DNA from: Amphibalanus amphitrite | Taxonomy: Eukaryota > Arthropoda > Thecostraca > Balanomorpha > Balanidae | NCBI RefSeq assembly: GCF_019059575.1 | Contig: NW_024881610.1 | Span: 248,001-312,000, forward strand | DNA: 64,000 nt | Reading direction: 5' to 3' | Part shown: one piece after another, positions 1 through 10,295 of the stretch | How positions within the stretch are numbered: position 1 is the stretch's first letter | How the letters are laid out: every line of letters begins with the position of its first letter | Made by a program: the position numbers and the translations under genes | Notes under the pieces: generated by a model | What the model was told of the DNA's origin: nothing | The model's input: the letters and a program-made list of their open reading frames with translations, nothing else | Databases searched by the model: none

Positions 1-318
1 AAATTTGGTACATCGCTAGAAACCGGCGAATAGAGTGCCGTGCACTAGTCAATTGGGGCCCAGGCTGCACGTGCGCACGTGCAGGGTGTCGCTTCCAGAT
101 CTCGAAAACGGCCGGGTCGATTGCACTCAAATTTGGCACACCGCTATAGACCGGCGAATAGGGTGCCGTGCACGTCAGTCCGTAGCACACCGACTCCGGT
201 CTGCACGTGCAGGGCTCATCCTCTCGTTTGGGGTTGGGCGTTTTTGCTGCGTTTACAAAGGTGCTTGCTCAAACAACCTGCGGTCCCGCGATGCGGAGCC
301 CAGCATCGCAGATGCTGG
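1..318 (+). repeat. 3' end of a HINE-like array unit
   Basis: This is the tail of a unit cut by the window edge. It has one full CACGTG palindrome (TGCACGTGCGCACGTGCA at 66-83) and a half-site near 191. Next comes the block with TTGGGG and GCGTTTTTGCTGCG, then the unit end. TCAAACAACCTGCGGT at 269-284 is inverted to the start of the next unit at 319. The perfect hairpin CCAGCATCGCAGATGCTGG lies at 300-318. This is a clean example of an intact unit 3' end joined head-to-tail to the next unit. Confidence 0.85.
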
Positions 319-2270
319 TAACCGCAGGTTGTTTGAAAAGACAAACACTATTCGTTAGAATTGTGTTTTTCTATTGAAAAACAACCGGAGCGGTCCTTCT
401 CCGGGCTATGTTTTGCAAAGTTGGCCGCGAATCAGTACAACTTGGGTGGGGCCTAAACGTGCATTGCGATTTTCGTAAAAATTTCAGGGTATGGGCTCCA
501 GCAGGCGATCTACCTGATGGCACCGGTCGCCACTCGCTTAAAACCTCGTGGCACGTGGCACGTGCGTTTCAATTTTCGCCCATGTTAAGTCAACGGGGTT
601 TTGGACACTTTTTGCGCGATCGCGAATAGCGGAAAAAATCGCCGATCAAGGTATGGTTTGCTGCACACCATTTTATGACCGACACGTTCAGGTACACGCC
701 CGTGGGCGCCGTATACCCGTCAGAATTCGTTAACTTGAGTTGCACAAGTTTGAAGTTGAACTTTTTTTGCTCCCCATGCTAAGTCAATGGACGTTTTTGC
801 AGAGACATTTTCATTCGTTCATTGCACAAAATTATATGATACGATTTTGTTTAAACTTTCAGGACCTGTTGAGAAACGACCATAGAATATGATGTTATGC
901 TTCGTTATGAAATATAATGGCCCGTTTTGGGGTAATCGGCACGTGCATTTTCCCATAGGGTTAACATGGGAAAAAAATTAAAATGCGATTTGCGAAAAAT
1001 TTCGTCAATTATATTTGCTGATATTTTTAGGGTCGGATCTCGGGCTGGCACCCCAACTGACGGTGGTAATTACTTAAAATATAATTGACAAAATTTCGGG
1101 TAATCGTCACAAACAGTTACCCCATGTTGAGCCAATGGCGATTTCGAAAAATTATTTTCAAATCGATTTTGTCAAAAATTTCCACGTTAGATTTTGAAAA
1201 TGTTCCAATATGTTGTGCCCCAGGGTGTCGGCTACCACATGGTATGGGTCAGATATGGGGCGATTGAAAAGCACGTGCCACGTGCAAACGTGTTCGATGG
1301 GGTAACCTCCGGGAAAATCCGACATTGGCCAACTGGGGGTCCTATGGCGTGGAAACGACTTCAACTAGCGACACCAAATCAGTGCAGCCGGTGAGCAGAT
1401 GAATCCAGCTTGTCGCACTGGTGGTCACGTGTCGCACGTGCTATTGCACGTGCCGTGGCACGGGGTCAATTTTGGTGCTTAAATATACTAGCATTGTGAA
1501 ATGCAAGGAGTGGGTTAAATAGCCGTCAGGCCGTCAGTTTTTATGATAGGGTCGATCTGAAAACGGGTTTAGGCACAGAATGAAGGACGCTAAAAAACTG
1601 CTATCTCGGATTTTTTGTAAAATGAAAAATTTAAAGTTCTGGGGAAATTATATATTCGAAAGGTGAAGTTTCCCTAAATTTTCCCGTTTTTCGAGTTTAG
1701 CCGTCCACTGTTCAGAGACGGTGACACCGGCCGGGGTCATCTTTTACATGCTGATGGCCACGTCGATGGGTCATCACGTGGCGTGAACGGTGAAGCTATC
1801 AGAGGTCCGGCACGTGCCACGTGGCCACGTGTTTGAGTCGCGTACCTCCCAGATTATCGTGTGTTTGCCGATTTGTGGCCTTATAGCACGAAAACAGCAC
1901 AAGCCAGGAACACTGAAATGGTGCAATCAGTGAGGGGACAAGTCCTGCTTACACTACCGGCGGTCACGTGGCACACGTGCAAATTTGGGCACCTCCGTTG
2001 CGGAGATATTTTATAGTGAAATATTCAAATGAACATAACTTTGCCAGTTTAAGTCCGATTGGACTAGAATTTGGTGGGTTGATGAATTGTTAAGCGACAT
2101 GAACGAATGCGGCACGTTTGTTGAGTGCGCCACGTTTTTCTCAAAGCGCCATTTTTGCCACAAAGTGCAAAATGTGCGTAACTTTGTCGAACATTGGACG
2201 ATTAGGATGCGCTGTAATTAAGGGATGGCTGCTTAAACGGCAGATATGAATGCACCACATTTGCCACATT
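319..2270 (+). repeat. HINE-like unit, 5' part followed by a divergent segment
   Basis: The unit begins at TAACCGCAGG (319) and follows the common 5' half to about 900, with the CACGTG pair near 548 and two copies of the TTAAGTCAATGG-type motif. From about 900 to 2230 the sequence departs from the other units but keeps their vocabulary. It has many CACGTG sites (about 1270-1290, 1425-1460, 1810-1835, 1965-1980) and a degenerate version of the shared CCGATT phrase at 2035-2085. It reads as an old or different subfamily. I see no coding capacity. Confidence 0.6.
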
Positions 2271-2776
2271 TTTTTGCAGCGTTTTGCGGTTGGCGGCGGG
2301 CGGGCGTGCGTTGCGGGCGTTTTTTTGCGGAGGTGTTTGCGTTTTTTTGCGGTTTTTTGTGTTTGGCGGCGGGCGGGCGATGCGGGTGTTTTGCGGTGTT
2401 TGCGTTTGTCGGCGGGCGGCCGTTTTTTTTTTTTGCGGCGTTTTGCGGTCGCCGGCGGCCGGGCGTTATTTGTAACCGCAGGTTGTTTGAAAAGACAAAC
2501 ACTATTTTAGGCGGGCGGCCGTGTTTTGCGGCGTTTTGCCTTTGGCGGCGGGCGACGCAGGCGATTTTTTGTGGCGGTTGTATTTGCGTTTTTTGCGGTG
2601 TTTGCGTTTTGCGGCGGACGGGCGTTTTGCGGCTTTTTTGCGTTTTTTTTCTGCCGTTTTGTGCCTGCGGGCGATTGTTTTTTGTTTTTGTTTTTGCGGG
2701 TTTTGCGTTTGCGTTTTGAGCGTGCGTTTTGCGAGTTTTGCGGTTTTGCGTTTTGCGGCGGGCGGGCGGTTTTTCA
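2271..2776 (+). repeat. G/T-rich simple array
   Basis: T runs alternate with GCGG, GGCGGGCGG and GCGTTTT words, giving strong strand asymmetry (G and T on this strand). The long open frames here, on both strands, follow from this composition and are not genes. A short piece beginning at a unit start (TAACCGCAGG at 2473 to about 2507) interrupts the array. The seed was probably the TTTGGCGGCGGGCGTTTTTG block found near the 3' end of every unit. Confidence 0.85.
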
Positions 2777-2915
2777 CAATTAAAGTCCCAACCTTCGGAT
2801 CCGCAGTGCTATTCGACAAGCGCTGCCCGGGCCTGGAGTGCAGTGCATGTCAGTTCGTAGCACACCCATTCCGGTCTGCACGTGCAAGGCTCATCCTCTC
2901 GTTTGGCGGCGGGCT
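2777..2915 (+). repeat. Unit 3' tail after a short unassigned segment
   Basis: About 55 bases (2777-2835) match nothing else I recognise in the window. From about 2840 the usual tail of a unit follows (half CACGTG site near 2878, then the GTTTGGCGGCGGGC block). It is cut off just before the terminal inverted sequence by the next unit start at 2916. Confidence 0.6.
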
Positions 2916-4756
2916 TAACCGCAGGTTGTTTGAAAAGACAAACACTATTCGTTAGAATTGTGTTTTTCTATTGAAAAACAACCGGAGCGGTCCTTCTCCG
3001 GGCTATGTTTTGCAAGTCTGGCCGCGAATCAGTACAACTTGGTCGCAGCCTAGACGAATCGCTCAATCTTCGTAAAAAGTTCAGTGTATGGGCTCCCGCA
3101 GGCGATCTACCTGATGGCATCGGTCGCTACTCGCTTAAAACCTCGTGGCACGTGGCACGTGCGATTCCATTTTCCCCATATTAAGTCAATGGGGTTTTGA
3201 ACACTTTTTGCGCGATCGCGAATAGCGGAAAAAATCGCGGAAGAAGGTATGGTTTGCTGCACACCATTTTATGACCGACACGTTCAGGTACACGCCCGTG
3301 TGCGCCGTATACCCGTCAGAATTCGTTAACTTGAGATGCACGAGTTTGAAGTTGAACTTTTTTCGCTCCCCATGTTAAGTCAATGGGCGTTTTTGCAGAG
3401 ACATTTTCATTCGCTCATTGTACAAAATTATATGATACGATTTTGCTTAAACTGTCAGGACCTGTTGAGAAACGACCATAGAACATGTTGTTATGCTTGG
3501 TTAAGCTCTCAGAATTCGTTTGGTCTTTTTAAGCTCGTTAAAAAAAGAAAATTTTCAACATGCAAAGTCAATGGGAGCGTCTTTGCTGCTTAATAACTTT
3601 GTACGTTGAAGATATATTTAAGTGAAAAGTTGATAGGATATACAACTTTTTATGCTCTTTGCAATGATATATAGAGCGTTATTGCACGTTGTGCCGTTTT
3701 TGAGAAATTTAGTAAAAAAGCACGACATTACCGAGATTTGAGCTCACACCTATATATGGTCTTGCTCAGACAGTATACGAACAGGTGACGGGGATACCTC
3801 CCATTGAAGGATGCGATTTAATGCTAATTATTAGCGGCCGGCCTCCGTGGGGACGTTTTTGTACGACTTATATCTCCGCAAGCAGGGGACCGATACACTT
3901 GCGGTTTTTTGTGTGGGGTAGCGTATACCCTTCTTAGAATATTTACTATGGATGATGCATGCGGGTGACCCCTACTGCACGTGACACGTGTAAAACGGAG
4001 AGGTTTCACTTTTGTTGTAATGACAATAACACGGTAATTACTTGGCTGATTGAACTGAAACTACACAAGGATGTAGGCACCCGCCGGACCATGCCTTTCC
4101 ATGTGCTACGTCTGGGGTGCAACTGCACGTGCGCACGTGCAGGGTGACGCTTCCAGATCTCGAGAACGGCCGGGCCGATTGACTTCAAATTTGGCACACC
4201 GTTAGGGATCGGCGAGTAGGGTGCCGTGCACAAGTCAGATGGGACCCAGTTTGCACGTGCGCACGTGCAGGCTGACGCTTCCATATCTCAAGAACGGCTG
4301 GACCGACTGTGCTCAAATTTGGCATACCACTAGAGACTGGCTAGTAGGGTGCCGTGCACAAGTCAGTAAATATATATTTTCATGTGCCACGGTTGGGGTG
4401 CAACTGCACGTGCGCACGTGTAGGGGTCGCTTCCAGATCTTGAAAACGGCTTGGCCGATTGAGCTTAAATTTGGTACACCGCTAGAGACCGGCGGATAGG
4501 GTGCCGTGCACAACTCAATTGGGACCCAGCTTGCACGTGCGCACGTGCAGAGTGGCGCTTCCAGATCTCCAAAACGGCCGGGCCGATTGCACTCAAATTT
4601 GGCACACCGCTATAGACCGGCAAATAGGGTGCCGTGCACGTCAGTTTGTAGCACACCCACTCCGGTCTGCACGTGCAATGCTCGTCCTCTCGTTTAGCGG
4701 CGGGCGTTTTTGCTGCGTTCACGGGTGAGTGGGTCACAGAGGTGCTTGCTCACACA
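2916..4756 (+). repeat. HINE-like unit, subfamily alpha
   Basis: This unit begins at TAACCGCAGG. Its 5' half has three AAGTCAATGG-type motifs about 190 bp apart (near 3183, 3375 and 3562). The alpha middle carries GAGATTTGAGCTCA near 3734 and ACAGTATACGAACAGGTGAC near 3771. A spaced CACGTG pair lies near 3978. The palindrome cluster is at 4124, 4252, 4405 (one arm altered) and 4532, with a half-site near 4667. Spacings of 128, 153 and 127 bp show subrepeats of two alternating lengths. The terminal inverted sequence is missing: the unit stops at GCTCACACA before the next start. Confidence 0.85.
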
Positions 4757-4885
4757 TAACCGCAGGTTGTTTCTTCATTACTTTGTATGATAGATCAATT
4801 TCAGCGACATGGTTGGACCTCTATGTAGGCACACACCGGCGACAACGGCTGCGCCAATTGCGCTTAAATCTTCATTCAAACGCAG
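4757..4885 (+). repeat. Short unit start of variant type
   Basis: TAACCGCAGG is followed by TTGTTTCTTCATT, not by the usual GAAAAGACAAAC, as in the variant starts at 12091 and 32956. The segment continues with a stretch (about 4790-4877) that recurs near 12362-12455, containing GACAACGGCTGCGCCAATTG. It is then replaced by the G/T-rich array. Confidence 0.65.
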
Positions 4886-5646
4886 CATTTTGCGGTTGGC
4901 GGCGGGTGGGCGTGCGTTGCGGGCGTTTTTTTGCGGCGGTGTTTGCGTTTTTTGCGGCGGTGTTTGCGTTTTTTGCGTTTTTTTTGTGTTTGGCGGCGGG
5001 CGGGCGGGCGATGCGGGTGTTTTGCGGTGTTTGCGTTTGGCGGCGGGCGGCCGTTTTAGCGGCGGATTGCGGCGGGCGGCCGTTTTTTTGCGTTTTTTTT
5101 GTGTTTGGCGGCGGGCGGGCGGGCGATGCGGGTGTTTTGCGGTGTTTGCGTTTGGCGGCGGGCGGCCGTTTTAGCGGCGGTTTGCGGCGGGCGGCCGTTT
5201 TTTGCGGCATTTTGTAGTTTGGCGGCGGGCGGCCGTTTTAGCGGCGGTTTGCGGCGGGCGGCCGTTTTTTGCGGCGTTTTGCGGTTTGCGGCGGGCGGCC
5301 GTTTTTTGCGGCGTTTTGTAGTTTGCGGCGGGCGGCCGTTTTTGGGCGGCGTTTTGCGGTCGCCGGCGGCCGGGCGTTATTTGCGGTGTTGCGGTTTTAG
5401 GCGGGCGGTCGTGTTTTGCGGCGTTTTGCCTTTGGCGGCGGGCGATGCGGGCGATTTTTTGTGGCGGTGGTATTTGCGTTTTTGCGGTGTTTGCGTTTTG
5501 GGGCGGATGGGCGTTTTTGCGGCTTTTTTGCGTTTTTCTGCGGTTTTGTGCCTGCGGGCGATTGTTTTTTGTTTGCTTTTTGCGGCTTTTGCGTTGGCGT
5601 TTTGAGCGTGCGTTTTGCGAGTTTTGCGGTTTTGCGCTTTGCGGCG
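4886..5646 (+). repeat. G/T-rich simple array, second copy
   Basis: This is the same composition as at 2271-2776 but with clear internal duplications. A block with GGCGGCGGGCGGGCGGGCGA occurs near 4991 and again near 5106, and several shorter GGCGGGCGGCCGTTTT repeats follow. The last third (from about 5396) parallels the last third of the first array, so the two arrays share ancestry. Open frames here are compositional. Confidence 0.85.
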
Positions 5647-6427
5647 GGTTTACAAAGGTGCTTGCTCAAACAACCTGCGGTCCAGCGATGCGGAGCCCAG
5701 CATCGCAGATGCTGGTACAAACAGGAGGCAGAACAGTCTTATTGCTGCAGACAACGAGCGGTTATGTACGGACAGGAGACAACGACATATAGCTGCAGAG
5801 GACGAGTTTGCTATACAGTCAGGAGACACAGCAGCCATAACCGCAGGTTGTTTGAAAAGACAAACACTATTCGTTAGAATTGTGTTTTTCTATTGAAAAA
5901 CAACCGGAGCGGTCGTTCTCCGGGCTATGTTTTGCAAGTCTGGCCGCGAATTGGGGCAACTTGAGCGGGGCCTAGACGAATCGCTCAATTTCCGTAAAAA
6001 TTTCAGGGTATGGGCTCCCGTAGGCGATCTACCTGATGGCATCGGTCGCTATTTTTTGTTTGCTTTTTGCGGCTTTTGCGTTGGCGTTTTGAGCGTGCGT
6101 TTTGCGAGTTTTGCGGTTTTGCGCTTTGCGGCGGGTTTACAAAGGTGCTTGCTCAAACAACCTGCGGTCCAGCGATGCGGAGCCCAGCATCGCAGATGCT
6201 GGTACAAACAGGAGGCAGAACAGTCTTATTGCTGCAGACAACGAGCGGTTATGTACGGACAGGAGACAACGACATATAGCTGCAGAGGACGAGTTTGCTA
6301 TACAGTCAGGAGACACAGCAGCCATAACCGCAGGTTGTTTGAAAAGACAAACACTATTCGTTAGAATTGTGTTTTTCTATCTATTGAAAAACAACCGGAG
6401 CGGTCGTTCTCCGGGCTATGTTTTGCA
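5565..6427 (+). repeat. Tandem duplication with 487-bp offset
   Basis: The block starting at 5565 (TTTTTTGTTTGCTTTTTGCG) is repeated from 6052. Each copy runs through the end of the G/T-rich array, the terminal inverted sequence, the CCAGCATC hairpin, an AGGAGACAACGA-like purine-rich spacer of about 120 bp and the next TAACCGCAGG (5838 and 6325). The second copy has an extra CTAT near 6380. The junction truncates a unit at GGTCGCTA (about 6050). Only one fragment of unit (5838-6051) lies between the two copies. Confidence 0.85.
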
Positions 6428-8167
6428 AGTCTGGCAGCGAATCGAGACATCTTGATTGGGGCCTAGACGAAATGTACAATCTTCGTAAAAAGTTCAGTGT
6501 ATGGGCTCCCGGAGGCGATCTACCTGATGGCAACGGTCGCTACTCGCTTAAAACCTCGTGGCACGTGGCACGTGCGATTCCATTTTCCCCATGTTAAGTC
6601 AACGGGGTTTTGGACACTTTTTGCGCGATCGCCAATGGCGGGAAAACGAGCCAAGGAAGAGGTGGTTTTCTTCCCAGCATTTTATGGCAAACACGTTCCG
6701 GTACACGCCAGTGTGCGCTGTATACCCCTCAGAATCTCGGAACGTGTCTTTGCACGAGATCAAAGTTGGAATTTTGCTGTGTTCCATGTTAAGTCAATGG
6801 ACGGCGATGTCGAGACTTTGCAGAGACATTTTCATTCGATCTTTATACAAAATTTTAGAGATAGATTTCGCCCAAACTCTTATATCTTGTAGAGAAAGGA
6901 GCATAGTACATGCTGGTATGCTTCGTTAAGCTGGCAGAAATCGTTTTTTCTTGTAAAGTTCATTTGAAAATTAAAATTTTTAACATGGAAAGTCAATAGG
7001 AGCGTCTTTATTCCTCTATAACTTTTATCGTTAGTAAAATATATAGGTGAAAAGTTAATATAATATACAACTTTTGATGCTCTTTCCACTGATGTATAGA
7101 ACGTCACTGCACGATGTGCCGTTTTTAAGAAAAGTTGTAAAAAAGCAGGGCTCGACTGTGACTTGAACCCAACCACATTAGAGTATACGAACAGGTGACG
7201 GAGATACCTCCCGTGTGCGGATGCGACACTGATTATTGCTAAATATTAGCAGTAGGCCGCCTGTGGGGTGCCTTTACAAACCTTATATCTCTGCAACCAC
7301 TGGACCGATTCACTCGCGGTCTTTTGTGTGGGATAGCTTCTTCCTTTCTTACACGTAGTGTGCTATTCTCGATGCGTATGGGTGACCCCTAATGCACGTG
7401 CCACGTGCAAAACGATGAGAAGTCAGTTCAGTAACAAGTCTAATAACTCTGTAGTTAGTTTGCCGATTGCGCTGGTACTTTGCATGGATGTTGGCACGCA
7501 CCCGGCAATGCATTTCCATGTGTCACGGTTGGGGTGCCGCTGCACGTGCGCACGGGCAGGGTGACGCTTCCAGATCTCGAGAACGGCTGGGCCGATTGTG
7601 ATAAAAGTTGGCACACCGTTAGGGATCGGTGAGTAGGGTGCCGTGCACAAGTCAGATGGGACCCATTTGGCACGTGCGCACGTGCAGGCTGACGCTTCCA
7701 GATCTCAAGAACGGCTGGGCCGACTGTGCTCAAATTTGGCATACCGCTAGAGACTGGTTAGTAGGATGCCGTGCACAAGTCAGTTAGTATGTATTTCCAT
7801 GTGCCACGGTTGGAATGCAGCTGCACGTGCGCACGTGCAGGGTGACGCTTTCATATCTCGAGAACGGCCGGGCCGATTGTTATCAAACTTAGCACACCGC
7901 CAGAGATCGGCGAATAGGGTGCCGTGCAAAAGTCAGTTGGAACCATTTTGCACGTGCGCACGTGCAGTGTGACGCTTCCGGATCTCTAAAATGGCCGTGC
8001 CGATTGCACTCAAATTTGGCACACCGCTACAGACCGGCGAATAGGGTGCCGTGCACGTCAGTCCGTAGCACACCCACTCCGGTCTGCACGTGCCAGGCTC
8101 ATCCTTTCGTTTGGCGGCGGGCGTTTTTGCGGCGTTACAGAGGTGCTTGCTCAAACAACCTGCGGTC
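6325..8167 (+). repeat. HINE-like unit, subfamily beta
   Basis: This is an 1843-bp unit with the beta middle (GCAGGGCTCGACTGTGACTT near 7145). A spaced CACGTG pair lies near 7394. The palindrome cluster is at about 7540 (one arm reads CACGGGC), 7669, 7822 and 7950, with a half-site near 8083. It ends with TCAAACAACCTGCGGT but lacks the CCAGCATC hairpin: only a C separates the terminal inverted sequence from the next start. Confidence 0.85.
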
Positions 8168-8236
8168 TAACCGCAGGTTGTTTGAAAAGACAAACACTAT
8201 TCGTTAGAATTGTGTTTTTCTATTGAAAAACAACCG
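8168..8236 (+). repeat. 69-bp unit fragment (5' end only)
   Basis: This is the first 69 bases of a unit, TAACCGCAGG to AAAAACAACCG, immediately followed by another complete start. It shows that array copies can be cut anywhere at the 3' side while the 5' boundary stays exact. Confidence 0.9.
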
Positions 8237-10295
8237 TAACCGCAGGTTGTTTGAAAAGACAAACACTATTCGTTAGAATTGTGTTTTTCTATTGAAAAAC
8301 AACCGGAGCGGTCGTTCTCCGGGCTATGTTTTGCAAGTCTGGCCGCGAATTGGGGCAACTTGAGCGGGGCCTAGACGAAATGTACAATCTTCGTAAAAAG
8401 TTCAGTGTATGGGCTCCCGTAGGCGATCTACCTGATGGCACCGGTCGCTACTCGCTAAGAAGTCTTTTGCGCGTGGCACGTGCGATTCCATTTTCGCCCA
8501 TGTTAAGTCAATGGGGTTTTGGACACTTTTTGCGCGATCGCTAATAGCGGGAAAACGAGCCAAGAAGGAGGTGGTTTTCTTCCCAGCATTTTATGGCAAA
8601 CACGTTCAGGTACACGCTCGTGTGCGCCGTATACCCGCCAGAATCTCGTGGCACGTGGCACGTGCGAATTCTTTTCCCCATGTTAAGTCAACGGGGTTTT
8701 GGACACTTTTTGCGCGATCGCCAATGGCGGGAAAACGAGCCAAGGAAGAGGTGGGTTTCTTCCCAGCATTTTATGGCAAACACGTTCCGGTACACGCCCG
8801 TGTGCGCCGTATACCCGCCAGAATCTCGCAACACCTCTATGCACAAGGTCAAAGTTGGAATTTTGCTGTGTCCCATGTTAAGTCAATGGACGGCGATGCC
8901 GAGACTTTGCAGAAACATTTTCATTCGTTCATTGTACAAAATTTTAGAGATAGAATTTGCCCAAACTCTTATAGCTTGTACAGGAAAGAGCGTAGTACAT
9001 GCTGGTATGCTTCGTTAAGCTGGCAGAAATCGTTTTTTTTTTTCTAATAAAGTTCGTTGGAAAATGAAAATTTTTAACATGGAAAGTCAATGGGAGCGTT
9101 TTTATTCCTCTATAACTTTTATCTTTAGTAAGACATATAGGTGAAAAGTTAATATAATATACAACTTCTGATGCTCTTTCCACTGGTGCATAGAACGTCA
9201 CTGCACGATGTGCCGTTTTTAAGAAAAGCTGTAAAAAATCAGGGCTCGACTGTGACTTGAACCCAACCACATTAGAGTATACGAACAGGTGAAGGGGACA
9301 CCTCCCATGTGCGGACGCGACGCTGAATATTGCTAATTATTAGCAGTCGGCCGCACTGGGGGCGCCTTTGCAAAGCTTATATCTCCACAACCACTTGACC
9401 GATTCACTTGCGGTCTTTTGTGTGGGATAGCTTCTTCCTTTCTCACACGTAGTGTGCTACCCTCGATACGTATGGGTGACCCCTAATGCACGTGCCACGT
9501 GCAAAACGAAGAGGTGTCAGTTCGGTAACAAGTCTAATAACTCTGTAGTTAGTTTGCCGATTGCACTGATATTTGGCATGGATGTAGGCACCCGCCGTGC
9601 AATGCATTTCCATGTGTCACGGTTGGGGTGCCGCTGCACGTGCGCACGGGCAGGGTGACGCTTCCAGATCTCGAGAACGGCTGGGCCAATTGTGATCAAA
9701 CTTGGCACACCGTTAGGGATCGGCGAGTAGGGTGCCGTGCACAAGTCAGATGGGACCCAGTTTGCACGTGCGCACGTGCAGGCTGACGCTTCCATATCTC
9801 AAGAACGGCTGGACCGACTGTGCTCAAATTTGGCATACCACTAGAGACTGGTTAGTAGGGTGCCGTGCACAAGTCAGTAAGTATGGATTTTCATGTGCCA
9901 CGGTTGGGGTACAACTGCACGTGCGCACGTGTAGGGGTCGTTTCCAGATCTTGGAAACGGCTGGGCCGAATGCGATTAAATTTGGTACACCGCTAGAGAC
10001 CGGCGAATAGAGTGCCGTGCACAAGTCAGTTGGGACCCAGCCTGCACGTGCGCACGTGCAGGGTGCCGCTTCAAGATCTCGAAAACGGCCGGGCCGATTG
10101 CACCCAAATTTTTCACACCGCTCTAGACGGGCGAATAGGGTGCCGTGCACGTCAGTTTTTAGCACACCCACTCCGGTCTGCACGTGCAAGGCTCATATCC
10201 TCTCGTTTGGCGGGTGGCGTTTTTGCGGCGTTACAGAGGTGCTTGCTCAAACAACCTGCGGTCCCGCGATGCGGAGCCCAGCATCGCAGATGCTG
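8237..10295 (+). repeat. HINE-like unit, beta, with internal 180-bp duplication
   Basis: The segment with TTTTGGACACTTTTTGCGCG occurs at about 8517 and again at 8697, an exact offset of 180 bp. The copies differ at a few bases (for example CTAATAGCGG and CCAATGGCGG). The beta middle, CACGTG pair near 9488 and palindrome cluster (9633 altered arm, 9762, 9917 altered, 10043, half-site 10178) follow. The unit ends in the full terminal inverted sequence plus a slightly shortened hairpin (GATGCTG then TAACC). Confidence 0.85.

Noticed and set aside
35-358. Recurring ~60-110-codon frames containing RTCRVTLPDLENG-like peptides in every array unit
   Set aside because: They are translations of the palindrome subrepeats, occur in several frames and both strands, and vary in start and stop between near-identical units.
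2233-2955. Overlapping open frames on both strands in the G/T-rich region
   Set aside because: Low-complexity composition lacks stops in several frames at once; the peptides are simple repeats.
4124-4549. Regularly spaced palindromes that look CRISPR-like
   Set aside because: The intervening sequences are themselves repeats of one another, the host is eukaryotic, and there are no cas genes.
7145-7175. tRNA-like B box (complement of GACTTGAACCCAACC) in beta units
   Set aside because: GGTTCAAGTC fits the B-box pattern, but I found no A box at the right distance and no cloverleaf stems.
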